Positions 31,156 through 42,263 of a stretch of DNA of 64,000 nucleotides are shown here, one piece after another. The position numbers were made by a program, and so were the translations under genes. Below the pieces are notes generated by a model. That model did no database searches. It was not told where the DNA came from and saw only the letters and a list, made by a program, of their open reading frames with translations. How positions within the stretch are numbered: the first letter of the stretch is position 1; the number at the start of each line of letters is the position of its first letter. The stretch lies in the NCBI RefSeq assembly GCF_037126465.1, contig NC_088206.1, positions 31,498,790 to 31,562,789 on the forward strand. Direction: 5' to 3'. The DNA is from Ornithodoros turicata (Eukaryota; Arthropoda; Arachnida; Ixodida; Argasidae).

Positions 31156-31669
31156 CTGCTTCACTGCTGAAAACATGCTGATAACATTTGGAACTTAAAC
31201 TAAATAACTCAAAGATAGAAAAGTAGAGGAGACAAATTACTTTACGGATGTTGACATAAGATCGGTAGCAGTTATTTCTTTCTCTTTTTCTGCATTTGTA
31301 TTTCCCACACTCTGTGGCAGAACATCAAGTTTCTGAGAAATGTTGCAGCACTGTGTCTTGATACCATGTCAACATATTTGTTGAAGTCTTGAACGAGTAC
31401 TTCAGTAGGACAAAAGCTGTTAGGACATGCGTAAGCAAAATAAACATCAGACGTCCTTCAGCTCTGAAGCTGCATCAACCCTGAGCATGGCTATGTCATG
31501 TTTTACGTGTCCCCTGATATGATAGCAATATGCCATACAACGCCAAATGTAGTACTATAGTGATGTATAATTCTACACTCTTGCGTTTCTGTTGCGAGTG
31601 ATTCCCGAAACGAAAATTTACGCATTACAACAAGCAGAAGCGAGTTCGTTATTGACTGCCGCCAGAAAT
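31156..31669. other. no recognisable feature
   Basis: AT-rich sequence next to the reading frame at 31.7-32.3 kb. It could be its 3' flank. Confidence 0.35.
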
Positions 31670-32329
31670 TTACTGCATTACCTGCACAAGCAACTCTTCT
31701 GTGACCAGCCCTGCAAAAAGTGACTCTCTTAGGGAGTTCAATACGTCCTTCAGTTTTCGCTCAGCACCAAACCAGTATGTTCTTAGTGGAGACGCCGTAC
31801 TTGCTGAACAAACTCTGGTACCGTCTTCCACATAGCGTAATAGCAAGACTATTTGGCGCACCGTCAATGGGGTTCTCTTATCCCCGAGCGTGACCGCCGG
31901 GCGCAGCCATCCGTTGGTCATGGACAGTGTTAGTGGTCGAATTTCTGCCTCCCAACTACAGCGGAGCTGCTCCCTTTGTTGCCAACCCTGCGCAGTCACG
32001 TGGTATAAGAAACGGGTCGATGGAGGCATACACTCTTAAAACTGAACTTCACCACATAGCACGCTCCTAGCCAACCATCATCTCAAATGATATCGTTATC
32101 TGCCCCGATTTGTTGAAAACGGGGGGCGTACGCCTTTTTTGTGACACTTATGCTGTTCATAATTGTCACAAAAAGGCGTACGCCCCCCGTTTTCAACAAA
32201 TCAGGGCAGATAACGATATCATTTGAGATGATGGTTGGCTAGGAGCGTGCTATGAGGTGAAGTTCATTTTTAAGAGTGTATGATGGTGGGAACGCCGTCC
32301 AGCGAAGGAAGCGAGGCAAGTCGTGTCAT
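31670..32329 (-). pseudogene. unidentified gene fragment cut by a hairpin MITE
   Basis: The minus-strand frame 31670-32029 (119 residues, e.g. LTVRQIVLLLRYVEDGTRV and ERKLKDVLNSLRESLFAG) begins exactly at the inner edge of the MITE at 32031-32278. On the other side of the MITE the same strand reads MTRLASLPSLDGVPTI from an ATG at 32329. Removing the MITE and one TA restores a single frame of about 135 residues. I do not recognise the protein. It has a leucine-rich helical C-terminus. It may be one exon of a host gene or a captured sequence. Confidence 0.55.
32031..32278. mobile_element. hairpin MITE copy 2
   Basis: TA-flanked (32029-32030 and 32279-32280), 248 bp, CACTCTTAAAA ends, near-perfect palindrome. 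Inserted in the reading frame described at 31670-32329. Confidence 0.95.
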
Positions 32330-33451
32330 TGCGTTGAGTACGTACGAACATTTTGGATGCGTGCAGAACACAGTTGTGCTATCGGTATCACAAGTGAAAC
32401 GTTCTCATATCAAATGTGAGTCATATTTTATGTTTGAGATTACCTGCGACACCGTCAACCTTTTGCTTTCCACCAACACGGATGAACACGTTTACCGCCT
32501 ATGACGTGTGCGTTTGTATGCTTTGCCAGCGAAACCAATAAATCGTTACCCATCGTAACGATTGTAGGCATGTACTTGCAAAGGCAAGAGTAATTCAAAG
32601 ATGAATACACGCAGTTAACCGTCATATTCATGCTGCTCTGCGAACCAACGGGAACCGGAAATGCAAAAACGAAACCATTCACCATTCCATGCTCTCGTCT
32701 GTCGAGTTTTGTGATAATAAAGTGACGAACGAACGACAGCACACAAGCAAGTGACGTAGTGGGAAAATATTCACTGCATATTGATTTAAGAAATACATAT
32801 ATAAGATACGCACATAGCACGCCGAATTCACATAGCAAGTTATGAATTTAGGAAAGCGAACGCGTCAAGTTTAGCGGAATGAAACATCCAACGGAAGGTA
32901 ACACCTCCCCATGACCAACGGAGGGCAGCTCCCTTGTGGTCACGCTTCCCTGAGCGAGTCCGACCCCCGTGGTATTCAATGAGCGAAACTGCAACGGCAG
33001 AAATGTTTTACTGATCGAAAGCCATTCGGTTCCCCTATGTGGCAAAAGGCACAGCCCTCGCGCTTCAGGCATTTCTAATAACTAAGCCAGTGAAACCTGC
33101 CTGCGACGGTTTCTAACTATCTGCAGCGCTATTTTTCTGCATTCTACATTCGTGTGACTGTACTTTTTGAAGCAACGCAAGGGAAAAGGATAAGAATGTT
33201 TCGCACACGCGCGTTTCAGGCTAATCGTTGAGCTCCTCAATCCGCGACTATCTACTCGACACAAGACACGCGAAAATAGAAACTTCCAGCTGTTGCAGGC
33301 ACTACAGAAACCGCATACAAAGCGCAAAAGTCACTGTAAACTCTAGCAAAACAAACAGTGGCGTCTGTGCTCGGCCAGCAAGCGGGCGAACGTTCGCTCA
33401 CGTGTGAGGACACCAATGGAGCATGCGCAGTGTTTGACTTTCCCACGACTA
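32330..33451. other. no recognisable feature
   Basis: Short frames on both strands with no domains. A few A-runs only. Confidence 0.4.
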
Positions 33452-33704
33452 CACTCTCAAAAATGAACTTCGCCGCATATCACGCTCTTGGCCAACCATC
33501 ATGTCGAATGATATCGTTATCTGCCCTGATTTTTTGAAAACGGGAGGCGTACGCCTTTTTTTTTGTGTGACAATTATGAACAGAATAAGTGTCACAAAAA
33601 AGGCGTACCCTCTCCTTTTCAACAAATCAGGGCAGATAACGATATCTTTCGAGATGATGGTTGGCTAAGAGTGTGCTATGCGGTGAAGTTCATTTTTAAG
33701 AGTG
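33452..33704. mobile_element. hairpin MITE copy 3
   Basis: TA on both sides, ends CACTCTCAAAAATGAAC and the complement of CACTCTTAAAAATGAAC. The turn is in the opposite orientation to copies 1 and 2 (TGTGACAATTATGAAC). Confidence 0.92.
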
Positions 33705-33876
33705 TAGGCTCGCGTGCGCCCAATGCAGCTAGGAAAAGCAACATGAGCCGTCGGTATATTGGTGTTTGTCGGGTTTTCTTTCTCTCTCTCTCTTGCAAGT
33801 TTATCCGTCAGGCAAACTAAAAGTTCTAAGTACACTCACAGAAGAAAAAAAAACCCGGATAGTAAGCGTAAAAAAA

Positions 33877-33972
33877 AAAACGATCAAATTTTTGACCTTT
33901 ATTCTATGCTTCATGGACTTCCACTTAGCGCTTTTGACGGATAATAAAGGTCAAGAATTTGATCGTTTTTGG
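33877..33972. repeat. short inverted repeat
   Basis: aacgatcaaatttttgacc at 33879 and its imperfect complement ggtcaagaatttgatcg at 33949 surround a ~40-bp loop. It may be the core of another TIR element whose left end would be the ACACTCACAGAAG near 33834. Confidence 0.6.
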
Positions 33973-33974
33973 AC

Positions 33975-34421
33975 GACTATTTTAGAAGTAAGCCATTTAC
34001 TTATATTTTATGCGTAGAGTCTTTATGCTTATATTTCCCTTTATTACTGACGTATACCACTAGTTATACCGGATAGTATCCGTCAACACAGAACGCTGTA
34101 TAGGCGAAACAGACAAAACTTCGTCGCTGCAACGTAAACGACTTTGTACCAGCGTAATCCTCAGAATAAATTTCATGCAAAAAACTGCGAGAATTGAGAG
34201 TAGCGTACAAAAAGCGACACTCGAGGTGCTTCTCCGGCAAAACGGTTACGCCTGGTATTGCCCGCTTCTTGCCCACAGACGGACAATCACTTTTTAGGTG
34301 CTTATCGCAGATATTCCACACTGCGAAAAACATTCTGCATAAAAAAATCTATATATTTGTATCTAAAAGCTGCCACATGAATGATAAATGACTCCCGCAT
34401 ATGCGGATTACTAGCACATAT
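33975..34421. other. no recognisable feature
   Basis: AT-rich, no supported gene. Confidence 0.35.
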
Positions 34422-34459
34422 CAACAACAACTTTATTTTGAGATGGAGAGTGGGGAGGT

Positions 34460-35326
34460 TCATCGCCAGAGGCGATACTCTACCCCATTGCTGGTGGGGA
34501 CGTGGGGAATAAAATAAGGAGCCCCTTCACAATAACGAGAGAAGTCCGATGGTGTCCAGAAATGCCAAAAGAGCATTGAGCGCAGATCGTTGCTGGGCTG
34601 GATTGGGCCAGGGACCAAGCAATTTCGAGAAGGGGCGTAGGGGCGAGAGTCCAGCTGACTAAGAGACTCGGAGAATGCGGTTCGGGAAGGTTGGTAGTGG
34701 GGGCAATGAAGAAGAATGTGCTCCATATCCTCAAGAGCAACACAGTGGCAGCAGGTGGGACAGTCAATTTGTCTCAAGCGGTAACACCACTGAGCTGTAA
34801 GGCCACATCGAGTCGCGTTCGGTGGATTAATACAGCATCTTGACGAGAGGTGTTTCGTGGCATGCGGAAAGCGAGCGTTGGATTATCTCTGCTCAAGATA
34901 GATAGGGGGGAGAATGTCAGTTATTCATTTGCGGGAAGCCAGAGGTGTCACGAGGCGTCGCAGAAAGGAACGGTGGTCTCCTCTCAGCAGAGCAATACTG
35001 GTCCGTGTCCCATACGAGAGTGCTGCTTCTGCGGCGCTGTCGGCCTGCTCGTTCCCCACGACACCACAATGGGCTAGAACCCACTGGAGAACTAGCCTGT
35101 GGCCTGCTGCGTAGACAGCGTGGTAAGCCAATAACACATCTGTGACTAGGGGCGCCGATGGACCTCGTATGCCGGAATTTTCAATAGCTTGAAGTGCAGA
35201 TTTGGAGTCTGTGAAGACTGCCCATTCCCGCGGGGTAAAATGAGCGATGTGTTGTAGAGAGAAAAGGATGGCGTAGAGTTCCGCAGCTGTTGATGAGGTT
35301 GGACGTGAAAGGCGTCGTCCTTGCAC
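34460..35326 (-). pseudogene. LINE RNase H and zinc motif
   Basis: 34925-35326 carries STAAELYAILFSLQHIA, FTDSKSALQAIENSG and GVVGNEQADSAAEAALS. 34460-34777 carries CCHCVALEDMEHILLHCPHY. A deletion removed the YTDGAS region boundary, and the two parts are out of frame. Confidence 0.88.
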
Positions 35327-35481
35327 TACGCTTTCAGATAGTATGACGAATGCTGAGGCGGACTTGTTGGGGGATGCGCCATCTGTATATGCTGCCGTAA
35401 ACGTAGAAAACTTCTCGTCTACCAGAGCATGAAAATGGGCTCGGAGGACCTGATCTCTTTTTTCCAGAAGGTTCGGAAGGC

Positions 35482-36866
35482 TTACGAAAGTCGGCGGTAC
35501 CGGCAGGTACCAGGGGCTTCTGACGGTATAACGTCCTTAGTTATGAAGCCAGTGAGAGTCTGGCGCGTCCTCTGCGCTACTCGATAGAAGTTGCTTTCAG
35601 GGCGGTATCGAATTTTCCTGAGGAGCGCGTGACGGGGAATGTGAGCACGCAAACGTAGGAAGTGCTGAGCCGTTTCATGTACACGTAGAAACTCAACCGG
35701 GAGTTCACCAGCTTCAGCCAGTACTTGCCGTGTTTCAGCCATTCTTGGAACTCCGAGGCAGCGACGAAGGCTTCGAGCAAACAGGGACCGGAAGGGTATA
35801 TTTAATGATGTTGTTGATATCCTGTGGAGAATAGGAAGGCTGTAAAGCACAGTCGCCCTCACCAACGCCGCGTGAACTGCGAGCAGGGAACGCTGATCAC
35901 AGCCCCATCCTGAGCCAGAAAGATGCTGAATTGCGGGGAGCCATCGCTGCACTTTAGTTTCAAGATGTTTAATGTGGCGAGCCCAGCGCAAGTCCGAGTC
36001 GATTACCACGCCAAGGAAGCGGTGGAAGCGTACTGGCTGAAGCTCCTTGGCACCAACCCAAAGAGGGAAATTGGTCACAGCTTTGCGCGTGAAAGGGAGC
36101 TCGACGCACTTTTCGGGTAAAAGTCAATCCCAAGGTGCGTGAGGTACGTATGTACATTATTTAAAGCGAGCTGCAGGCGACGCTGTATGGCTGGGCGTGA
36201 TTTTCCTACTGTCCAAAGGGCGACGTCATCTGCATACACGGAAAACGACACTTTGGGAGGAGTTACTGATTGTAGGCCGGCCATCACCACATTAAAGAGT
36301 GTCGGACTGAGAATGCTTCCTTGGGGGACTCATTGATGAACAGGATGCTGAGGGCTTTGACCTTGGGACGTACGGACAGCGATAGTTCGGTCCGTAAGGA
36401 AGTCTTGGAGCCAGATGAAGAGCCGACCGGATACCCCAAACGAGCGCAAGGCGTGCAGCACACAAATGTGCGAGACGGTATCATATGCGCGCTTGATGTC
36501 GAGGAAAACCGACAGGATGATCCGCCGATGGGCACGAGCATGTTGGGCTGTAGAGACTAGGTCGAGAACTGGATCCGTGGAGCTTCGGTGGCGGTGAAAT
36601 CCAGCCATTTCTTGAGGGAATGCACGTTGTTTTTCGAGCCACCAGTCGAGGCGATGCAAAACCATTCTCTCCGTCAGTTTTCCCATACAGCTTGTCAGGC
36701 TCACAGGGCAAAAGGAGGATAGGAAATTTGGGGGCTTGCCTGGTTTCAAGATGGGAACGACCAATGCCTCCTGCCAGGTAGGTGGTAAAGATCCTTGTTG
36801 CCAAGACGTATTATACACATGAAGGAGCTTGGAGTGACCGCCAGCCAAGGGTGCGCAGTGCGGCAT
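35482..36866 (-). pseudogene. LINE reverse transcriptase
   Basis: 36330-36866 holds PTWQEALVVPILKPGKPP, CMGKLTERMVLHRLDWWLEK, FHRHRSSTDPVL and the first catalytic region SVFLDIKRAYDTVSHICVLH. 36075-36290 holds the catalytic SVYADDVALW. 35482-36078 holds the thumb (RFHRFLGVVIDSDLRWARHI). Three frames are used, so no active enzyme is made. The domain copies LINE RNA at the nicked target. Confidence 0.9.
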
Positions 36867-36988
36867 AGGCGATTTTATCGAGTCCCGGGGACGAGCCGGC
36901 GTTCACAAGCTTCAAGGCTGCTTTTAGCTCGATTAGTGTGAAGTCGCGGTCCACAACTTCCGGTGGACGGGGCCAGTCTTGATGAAGT

Positions 36989-37468
36989 TCAGCCGTCAAA
37001 CTGTGGACAAAACTGCGGTGTAGTTGTGTCGTCGAGGTAGCCGCCGGTGTCGTTAGTACCACACAGAAGTCCGTCGCTAGCGTGTGAAAACACGTCTGCA
37101 CCCCTAACGATAGCCAAGGGCGCGAGATGATTCTTTAGAGGGGGCGCCTCCTTCAGAGATCGGATTGTCCGCCAGATCTTCGTCGCCGGGTCAAAGGGTG
37201 AAAGGTGGTGACAAGTGACGCCAACGCTTCCTGTCCTCTTTCTTAAGTTCTCGTTTACTTTAGCTTTCATCCGGCGGTATTCCACAATGTCCGTAAGTTG
37301 CCCTGTCCGACGAGCCGTTCTTTCTGCTCGGCGACGTAAGGCCCTAAGGTGGGTAATTGCTGAAGAATGACCGACATGTCCTGTTACCCTTTTAGACATG
37401 ACCACCGCGTCCTGAATACCGCGGCTAATTGCTTGCGAGAGAGCCTCTGGGGACATACCGGTGTGCAC
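36989..37468 (-). pseudogene. LINE endonuclease-RT linker
   Basis: ALRRRAERTARRTGQLTDIV, then SPFDPATKIWRTIRSLKE. The same linker occurs on the plus strand at 63.6-64.0 kb (RRAERKARRTGLLEDVV, SPAKVWWIARSLRE), so the two copies belong to related families. Confidence 0.8.
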
Positions 37469-37515
37469 AGACGTTCTGAGGCCCTTACGAAAAAGTCTCC
37501 AGTTTGTGAAAGAAA

Positions 37516-37937
37516 TCAGTCCAGTAGTTGCTGAGAGGGGCGGTCTGTCTGCGAGATATATAGAGGAAAATGATCTCTACCTCTAGTGTCGATGTCCGTA
37601 GCGCACGACAAGTGGCGAATTATGTCGGTTGAGCACCACGAGATGTCCAATACATCGAGTGACGGTGGGGTTCGCATGTAAGTTAGCTCTCGATTGTTCA
37701 GCACGCACATGTTATTATTCTCCATTGCCTCCAACAACCTTCTTCGGCTTCCCCAGTGATGGGCATTGAAGTCACCCTGCACGAGCGCGGGGCTTCCAGA
37801 GAACCAAGTAAGCGTTCGAGGTCACTCCATGGGACCTGTACCGCGGGACGTATATATAGGCCCTGTAGACCGTCCAGAGGAAAAGGATGCCTCTCCGCCA
37901 CAAACTCATGGAAAGAAGAGCGACCCCCCGCTCCCAC
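37516..37937 (-). pseudogene. LINE APE-type endonuclease, C-terminal half
   Basis: QGDFNAHHWGSRR (catalytic Asp/Asn), LTYMRTPPSLDVLDISWCS and RGRDHFPL (the terminal Asp-His of the APE fold) are visible. The N-terminal half is missing or scrambled towards 38030. It would nick the target DNA to prime reverse transcription. Confidence 0.85.
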
Positions 37938-38645
37938 TCCATTCCCAGCCAGCCTATACCGTAAGGTGTTAGAGCGTCCAGAAGGCCCATGGTCATCATT
38001 CAGCTTCTCTTTGCTGCACTGAAGGCTAGCATTTCGGCAGTTCCGGAATGTACTGCTCTAGCAGAAATCCAATCGACCCTCCAACTCGAAGCTGTGATAG
38101 CACCCTTGCTTCTCCACGGCAGAAGGCGTTAACAACACCAGCTTTTGTACATCGACCGGCGGACAATTATGACCGAACATAGAAACAAAAGAGCGTTCCT
38201 TTCCCGCATCCTTCAATGGAATGCTAGAAGCTTGATTCATAAACAGGCCGATCTCAAACTCCTTTTACGGAAGATGGACTTTGACGTGTTAGCGATACAA
38301 GAAAAGCTTACCCAACCATCGTTCAAGAATACCACCGTTTGCCTCCTACTCTAAGTCTGGTCACCCATAGTAAGGGTTAAAAATTGATCATTTTTTAACC
38401 CTTACATCAGGGGTTATGGTGTAACCCTATTGTACGGGTTATGTAGGGCGTGGCCTGCACATAAGGGTGACACTCAAGGCCGCAGTTTTTTAGCCTTATG
38501 GGTTACGAATAGTAACCCTTCCCGTAGGCGCTGAACCCCGCTTTATGGGTTACCAGTCCTCTGCAGCGCTCTTCCCCTCACAACAGTTTAGCTCGTGGTG
38601 AAGCCCGCTCGCTGAGTGCATCGCCGTGTGGCCCCAGCTCATGTA

Positions 38646-38894
38646 CACTCTTAAAAATGAACTTCACCGCATAGCACGCTCCTAGTCAACCATTATCTCG
38701 AATGATATCGTTATCTACCCTGATTTGGTGAAAACAGGGGGCGTACGCCTTTTCTGTGACAATTATGAACAGCATAAGTGTCACAGAAATGGCGTACGCC
38801 CCCCGTTTTCAACAAATCAGGGCAGATAGCGATATCATTCGAGATAATGGTTGGCTAGGAGCGTGCTATGTGGTGAAGTTCATTTTTAAGAGTG
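38646..38894. mobile_element. hairpin MITE copy 4
   Basis: TA-flanked, 249 bp, CACTCTTAAAA ends, palindromic, in the opposite loop orientation to copy 1. Nested inside the 2.6-kb TIR element. Confidence 0.94.
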
Positions 38895-39191
38895 TACATC
38901 TAGAGAAGTTGCACTGTACAGGCATGAAAATAAAATTGTGTTTGTGATAAAATAAACGCATGCACACTTGTACATGAAATCCGAGTATGGAACACAGATT
39001 TATTATGGCTAAATGACAAATTACAAAAGTATTTCAGAACTATTCAGAGTCGGGAAACATTAGTTTGCTTCGTTAAGCCAGCTGTCTGTCAATGCGGATG
39101 TGAGTACTGACAACATGACCGATCTGAATTACTGACAACAAATCTGCTCCTGGGAACCATTTACGAAATGCTGACAAGTCCATCCAAGATA

Positions 39192-39943
39192 CAGTCGACC
39201 CGCGTCTATCCGGACTTCATTTATCCGGATCCTGCGCTATCCGGACAAAAAAGTATGGGGACGATTTCTCCCCATGTATTTCGCCGTTTATGCGGACTTC
39301 AGCTTCCGGACTCGGACGAGGATTCCAGGGAACAGAAGTGACTAATACCCAACAATCGGCTTCAGTTATCCGGTCATTGTCCAGGAATGACACTTGGCCC
39401 ACATCTTGCCAAGCGAGGTCAAGAACCCTGGCCGTGTCCTTCTTTTTACTGACACAAAAATGGTGTTGCTAGGAAGAATTTTCTCCCTTTCCGACGTTGC
39501 ACGTTACACAACAATAATCCACTGAGCAGTCTGATCATTTCAGACTGACAAGGTCCGCAACGAGCACCACTGCGCTGCAATCACAGATGACGACATCGTC
39601 AGTGTCTTTGCTTCCCGATAGTGTTCAAGAAGAATCTCATGATGAAAGCGCGAATACACCAGCTGTGACGCTAGAAAATGCGCGGGCGGCACTGAGAACA
39701 GCGCTATTATTTTTCGTGCAACAGAACAATATTTCGCAAGTCAATTCCATTAGCATAGGTTTGCAAGAACTGGATGCGTGTATTAGAATGAAACAGATGA
39801 GAATGAATAGTTTTCTGTGTAATGGTCAATAAAGACGTCCTTTTAGGATCACTCTGGATTTTCGTGTTTCACTTATCCGGTTCCCCCGCTATCCGGAAAT
39901 TTTCACAAGAAACGAAGCCGTCCGGATAAACGCGGGTCGACTG
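39192..39943 (+). mobile_element. Tigger/pogo-like element, internally deleted
   Basis: The termini CAGTCGACCCGCGTCTATCC and the complement of CAGTCGACCCGCGTTTATCC are flanked by TA, as in pogo/Tigger elements. Further subterminal copies of TATCCGGA occur. It carries only a short C-terminal-type frame. Confidence 0.9.
39587..39832 (+). CDS. C-terminal fragment of a Tigger-type transposase
   Basis: The 81-residue frame reads ENARAALRTALLFFVQQNNI and IGLQELDACIRMKQMRM. It resembles the helical tail after the DDE domain in pogo/Tigger transposases, where a short terminal helix pair is usual. Catalytic and CENP-B-type DNA-binding parts are missing, so it is a deletion product. The assignment rests mainly on the surrounding TIRs. 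Confidence 0.5.
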   Translation: MTTSSVSLLPDSVQEESHDESANTPAVTLENARAALRTALLFFVQQNNISQVNSISIGLQELDACIRMKQMRMNSFLCNGQ

Positions 39944-40199
39944 TATTACATGAGACTTCACTCTGCGACTTGCGTTATCCTGGTGGTGTACCGTACCTTG
40001 TATTCCCAATCATTCTAGAACAGTCGAACAGTTTTACACAGAGGCTGACTGCGCCGTGAAATTCGATCCCGGTGTACTCAGGTCACCACTGTTTCTGCAT
40101 CTTGAAAAGACACATGCATGAACAAGTCTTAGCTTGCGTCAGACAGCTACACTCGCTCTGAAAAGCCGATCACACATTAAAAGAAAGAGGGACAAATGT

Positions 40200-40550
40200 A
40201 AAAAGAGAAGAGATACACACCGTTGCAAACTCACTGTTTTGTCGCGAATGGTGGCCACGGCCATCTCCTCAACGCGAGGCACGTCTACAAAAAGCACCGC
40301 CCCTTGTTTGTTTTGCGACAGCACAATTATTGGCTTTAATAACTACGGAAGACACTCACCAATTGATTCAAGACGCCCCTTTGTTGAAGGTGAATGGCCG
40401 CAGAACACACACCACCCAGTGCGGTCGCCGGCATGATCCTCAATCTTCCTGATAAACTCAGCACAATCACACTCATTTTGCTTGCACCGACCGCGAAGGT
40501 TGCCCCGAATGTCCTCTCAAGTGAACATCACGACAGCAACAACAACAAGA
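40200..40550 (-). CDS. cysteine-rich candidate exons inside the 2.6-kb TIR element
   Basis: The minus-strand frame reads GRCKQNECDCAEFIRKIED, then GDRTGWCVFCGHSPSTKGRL, ending at a donor ATTG|GTGAGT (near 40358). A second open piece (AVLFVDVPRVEEMAVATIRD) ends at another donor (ACA|GTGAGT, near 40235). A TGA lies upstream in the frame, near 40527. The Cys pattern C-x4-C-x-C...C-x2-CGH looks like a compact zinc-binding fold. I do not recognise the family. It could be the N-terminal part of the transposase gene of this element or a captured host exon. Confidence 0.4.
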
Positions 40551-41500
40551 CAAGAGTTCAAAGCCAACGGGTCGCAGAGACAACGTGATCCAAGCCTCGA
40601 CTCAAAGCTCCGGGCGTCCGCGGCCGTTCAGTTTGAATGTTTAAGCGCAGGCGCAGAAGACGCGAAACTTGTAGCAAATTCGTTCTTGTCCTCGTAATAA
40701 GGGTTACGGTTAAGAGTATGGGTGACTGGAATTACGTAAGGGTGATATTTCAAGGGTGACGTCGATGACACGTCACTGTCACCCTTTAGCACGGTGGCGA
40801 AGCGTTACAGCGAGCGCATGTAACCCTTGGAATGGGTTCTAGACGAAGTAACCCATGGTTTTAAGAGCGAAACGCCAATATAACCCCTAGAGCACAGGTT
40901 ACAAACCGTTAAGGGGGACGATAAGGGGGACCGGATTTAGAGTGATATACAGCGCCAAGGGCCACCATGCGGACGGCCTCCCGCGGGCACCGCTATTTGT
41001 CAAACGCCCCATCGCTCAGGCTGAAATTGACCTATTCCACCTTTGCTCTTCAACTGAGGAATATGTAGGGTGCCTACTGAAGGCCGGCTCCAAGTCAGTC
41101 ACCGTCATATCTATATACCAGTGGGGTTATGCTCCGCACAACGTCGAATCTCTCAAGGCTTTGCGGCTTGCTTGTCCAGGTCCTCTAATTGTGTGCGAAG
41201 ATTTCAATGCGAGTCACAGTCTCTGGGTGGTCGACGAAACTGCAGACGTGGTAACTCCATTGTTAATTACCTCTCCTCCAGCGACCTCGTGGTGCTCAAC
41301 AACGGCTCTCCTACTTATATGCGTTCGCCGCGCTACTTAAATGCCATCGATTTGACTCTTGTATCTCCTGACATCACCTTAAAGTGGGAAGCCGAGCCTG
41401 ACACATGGGGTTCAGATCATCTTCCTATTCTGCTTTCGCCTCCGAGTCGCAGTAACGGCCCCAGGAAAACGAAAACTGTCACCAACTGGGGTGAAGTTCA

Positions 41501-41930
41501 GGGAAGGACTGGTCAGCTCTACGGCAGATCAGTGATTTCCCCAGAAATTCACTGCTGGGGGGGTGCCGAGCTTTCAAGGGGGGCGGGGTATGCTTGGTGA
41601 AGGTGCCACTTACGGAATTTTTCTTAGACACAGAAGGAATCGTGGCACAATGGTGATATATTTGCACAGCTTTCCCGTTTTATTTGTACATGTTATTACA
41701 TTAGAGCACAGCACATTAGAATACAGATTCACCATGAACGGCATTTCAACATTAAGATGCACGACCGACAAAGAAAAAAGACTGTAGCGCCATGTCTCAC
41801 GAAGCTCAATGAATACCTAGCAACCAACGGTGAAAACGTTAGACGAAAAAAGCAGAATACCTTGCTAGACTGAGTTGGGCGCAAATGGTTCTTGATGATC
41901 CACATTGAGTTTGCGTGCCCGAACGCATTT
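41501..41930. other. no recognisable feature
   Basis: Includes a G-rich tract near 41556-41590. No gene is supported. Confidence 0.4.
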
Positions 41931-42263
41931 TCAAATCAAATCAAATCAAATCAAATCTTTATTTCACTGTAACAGTGCGGAGACTCGGGGCAAAAAGCTG
42001 CTCGGGGCAGCTTGACGAGGTCCCGAGCTCCTACAGTTGGCAGTGGCATTGAGATGCATCTGAATATTAATATTAAACGCACATCATCAAAGCCCAACAT
42101 AAGGCATCTACACTCTGATAGCAAAAAAAGAAACAATAACAATGATAGGGTTACAGAACAGCAACAGCGAGAACAGAAACACAAGCTGGTATTAACTCTT
42201 TTCGATGATTTACAACGATAAAAAGCAGGGCACAGCAAAGCAGAGCAAAGCACACAACAAGCA

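Larger units (their letters stand above)
34422..38030 (-). mobile_element. I-type LINE, near full ORF2 length, degenerate
   Basis: The 3' end on the minus strand is AATAAAG followed by (TTG)n, as in the copy at 14619-16316. Going right come the zinc motif, RNase H, RT, the linker and the APE-type endonuclease, in the order of the I superfamily. At least five frame changes divide them. It fades out near 38030, where a plus-strand LINE starts. Confidence 0.9.
38349..40943. mobile_element. 2.6-kb TIR element with GGGTTA-rich ends
   Basis: The left end is ACTCTAAGTCTGGTCACCC. The right end is the complement of ACTCTAAATCCGGTCCCCC, so 16 of 19 positions match. Both ends carry many TAACCC/GGGTTA units (38370-38550 and 40695-40915). 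The flanking LINE protein shows exactly where it entered. It contains a hairpin MITE, a Tigger-like element and a candidate spliced gene on the minus strand. The superfamily is unknown, and I could not settle the target duplication. Confidence 0.8.
38168..41500 (+). mobile_element. I-type LINE endonuclease region split by a 2.6-kb TIR element
   Basis: 38168-38348 encodes ILQWNARSLIHKQADLKLLL and FDVLAIQEKLTQPSFKN, the N-terminal start of an APE endonuclease. The TIR element follows to 40943. The protein then resumes at about 40946 (IYSAKGHHADGLPRA, TVISIYQWGYAP, IVCEDFNASHSLWG). After one frame change it reads LVVLNNGSPTYMRSPRYLNA and WGSDHLPILL. The LINE is cut off at about 41500, before RT. 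Confidence 0.88.

Noticed and set aside
38349..38560. An interstitial telomere from the TAACCC units
   Set aside because: The units are scattered rather than in tandem, occur at both ends in inverted sense, and lie inside a TIR element.
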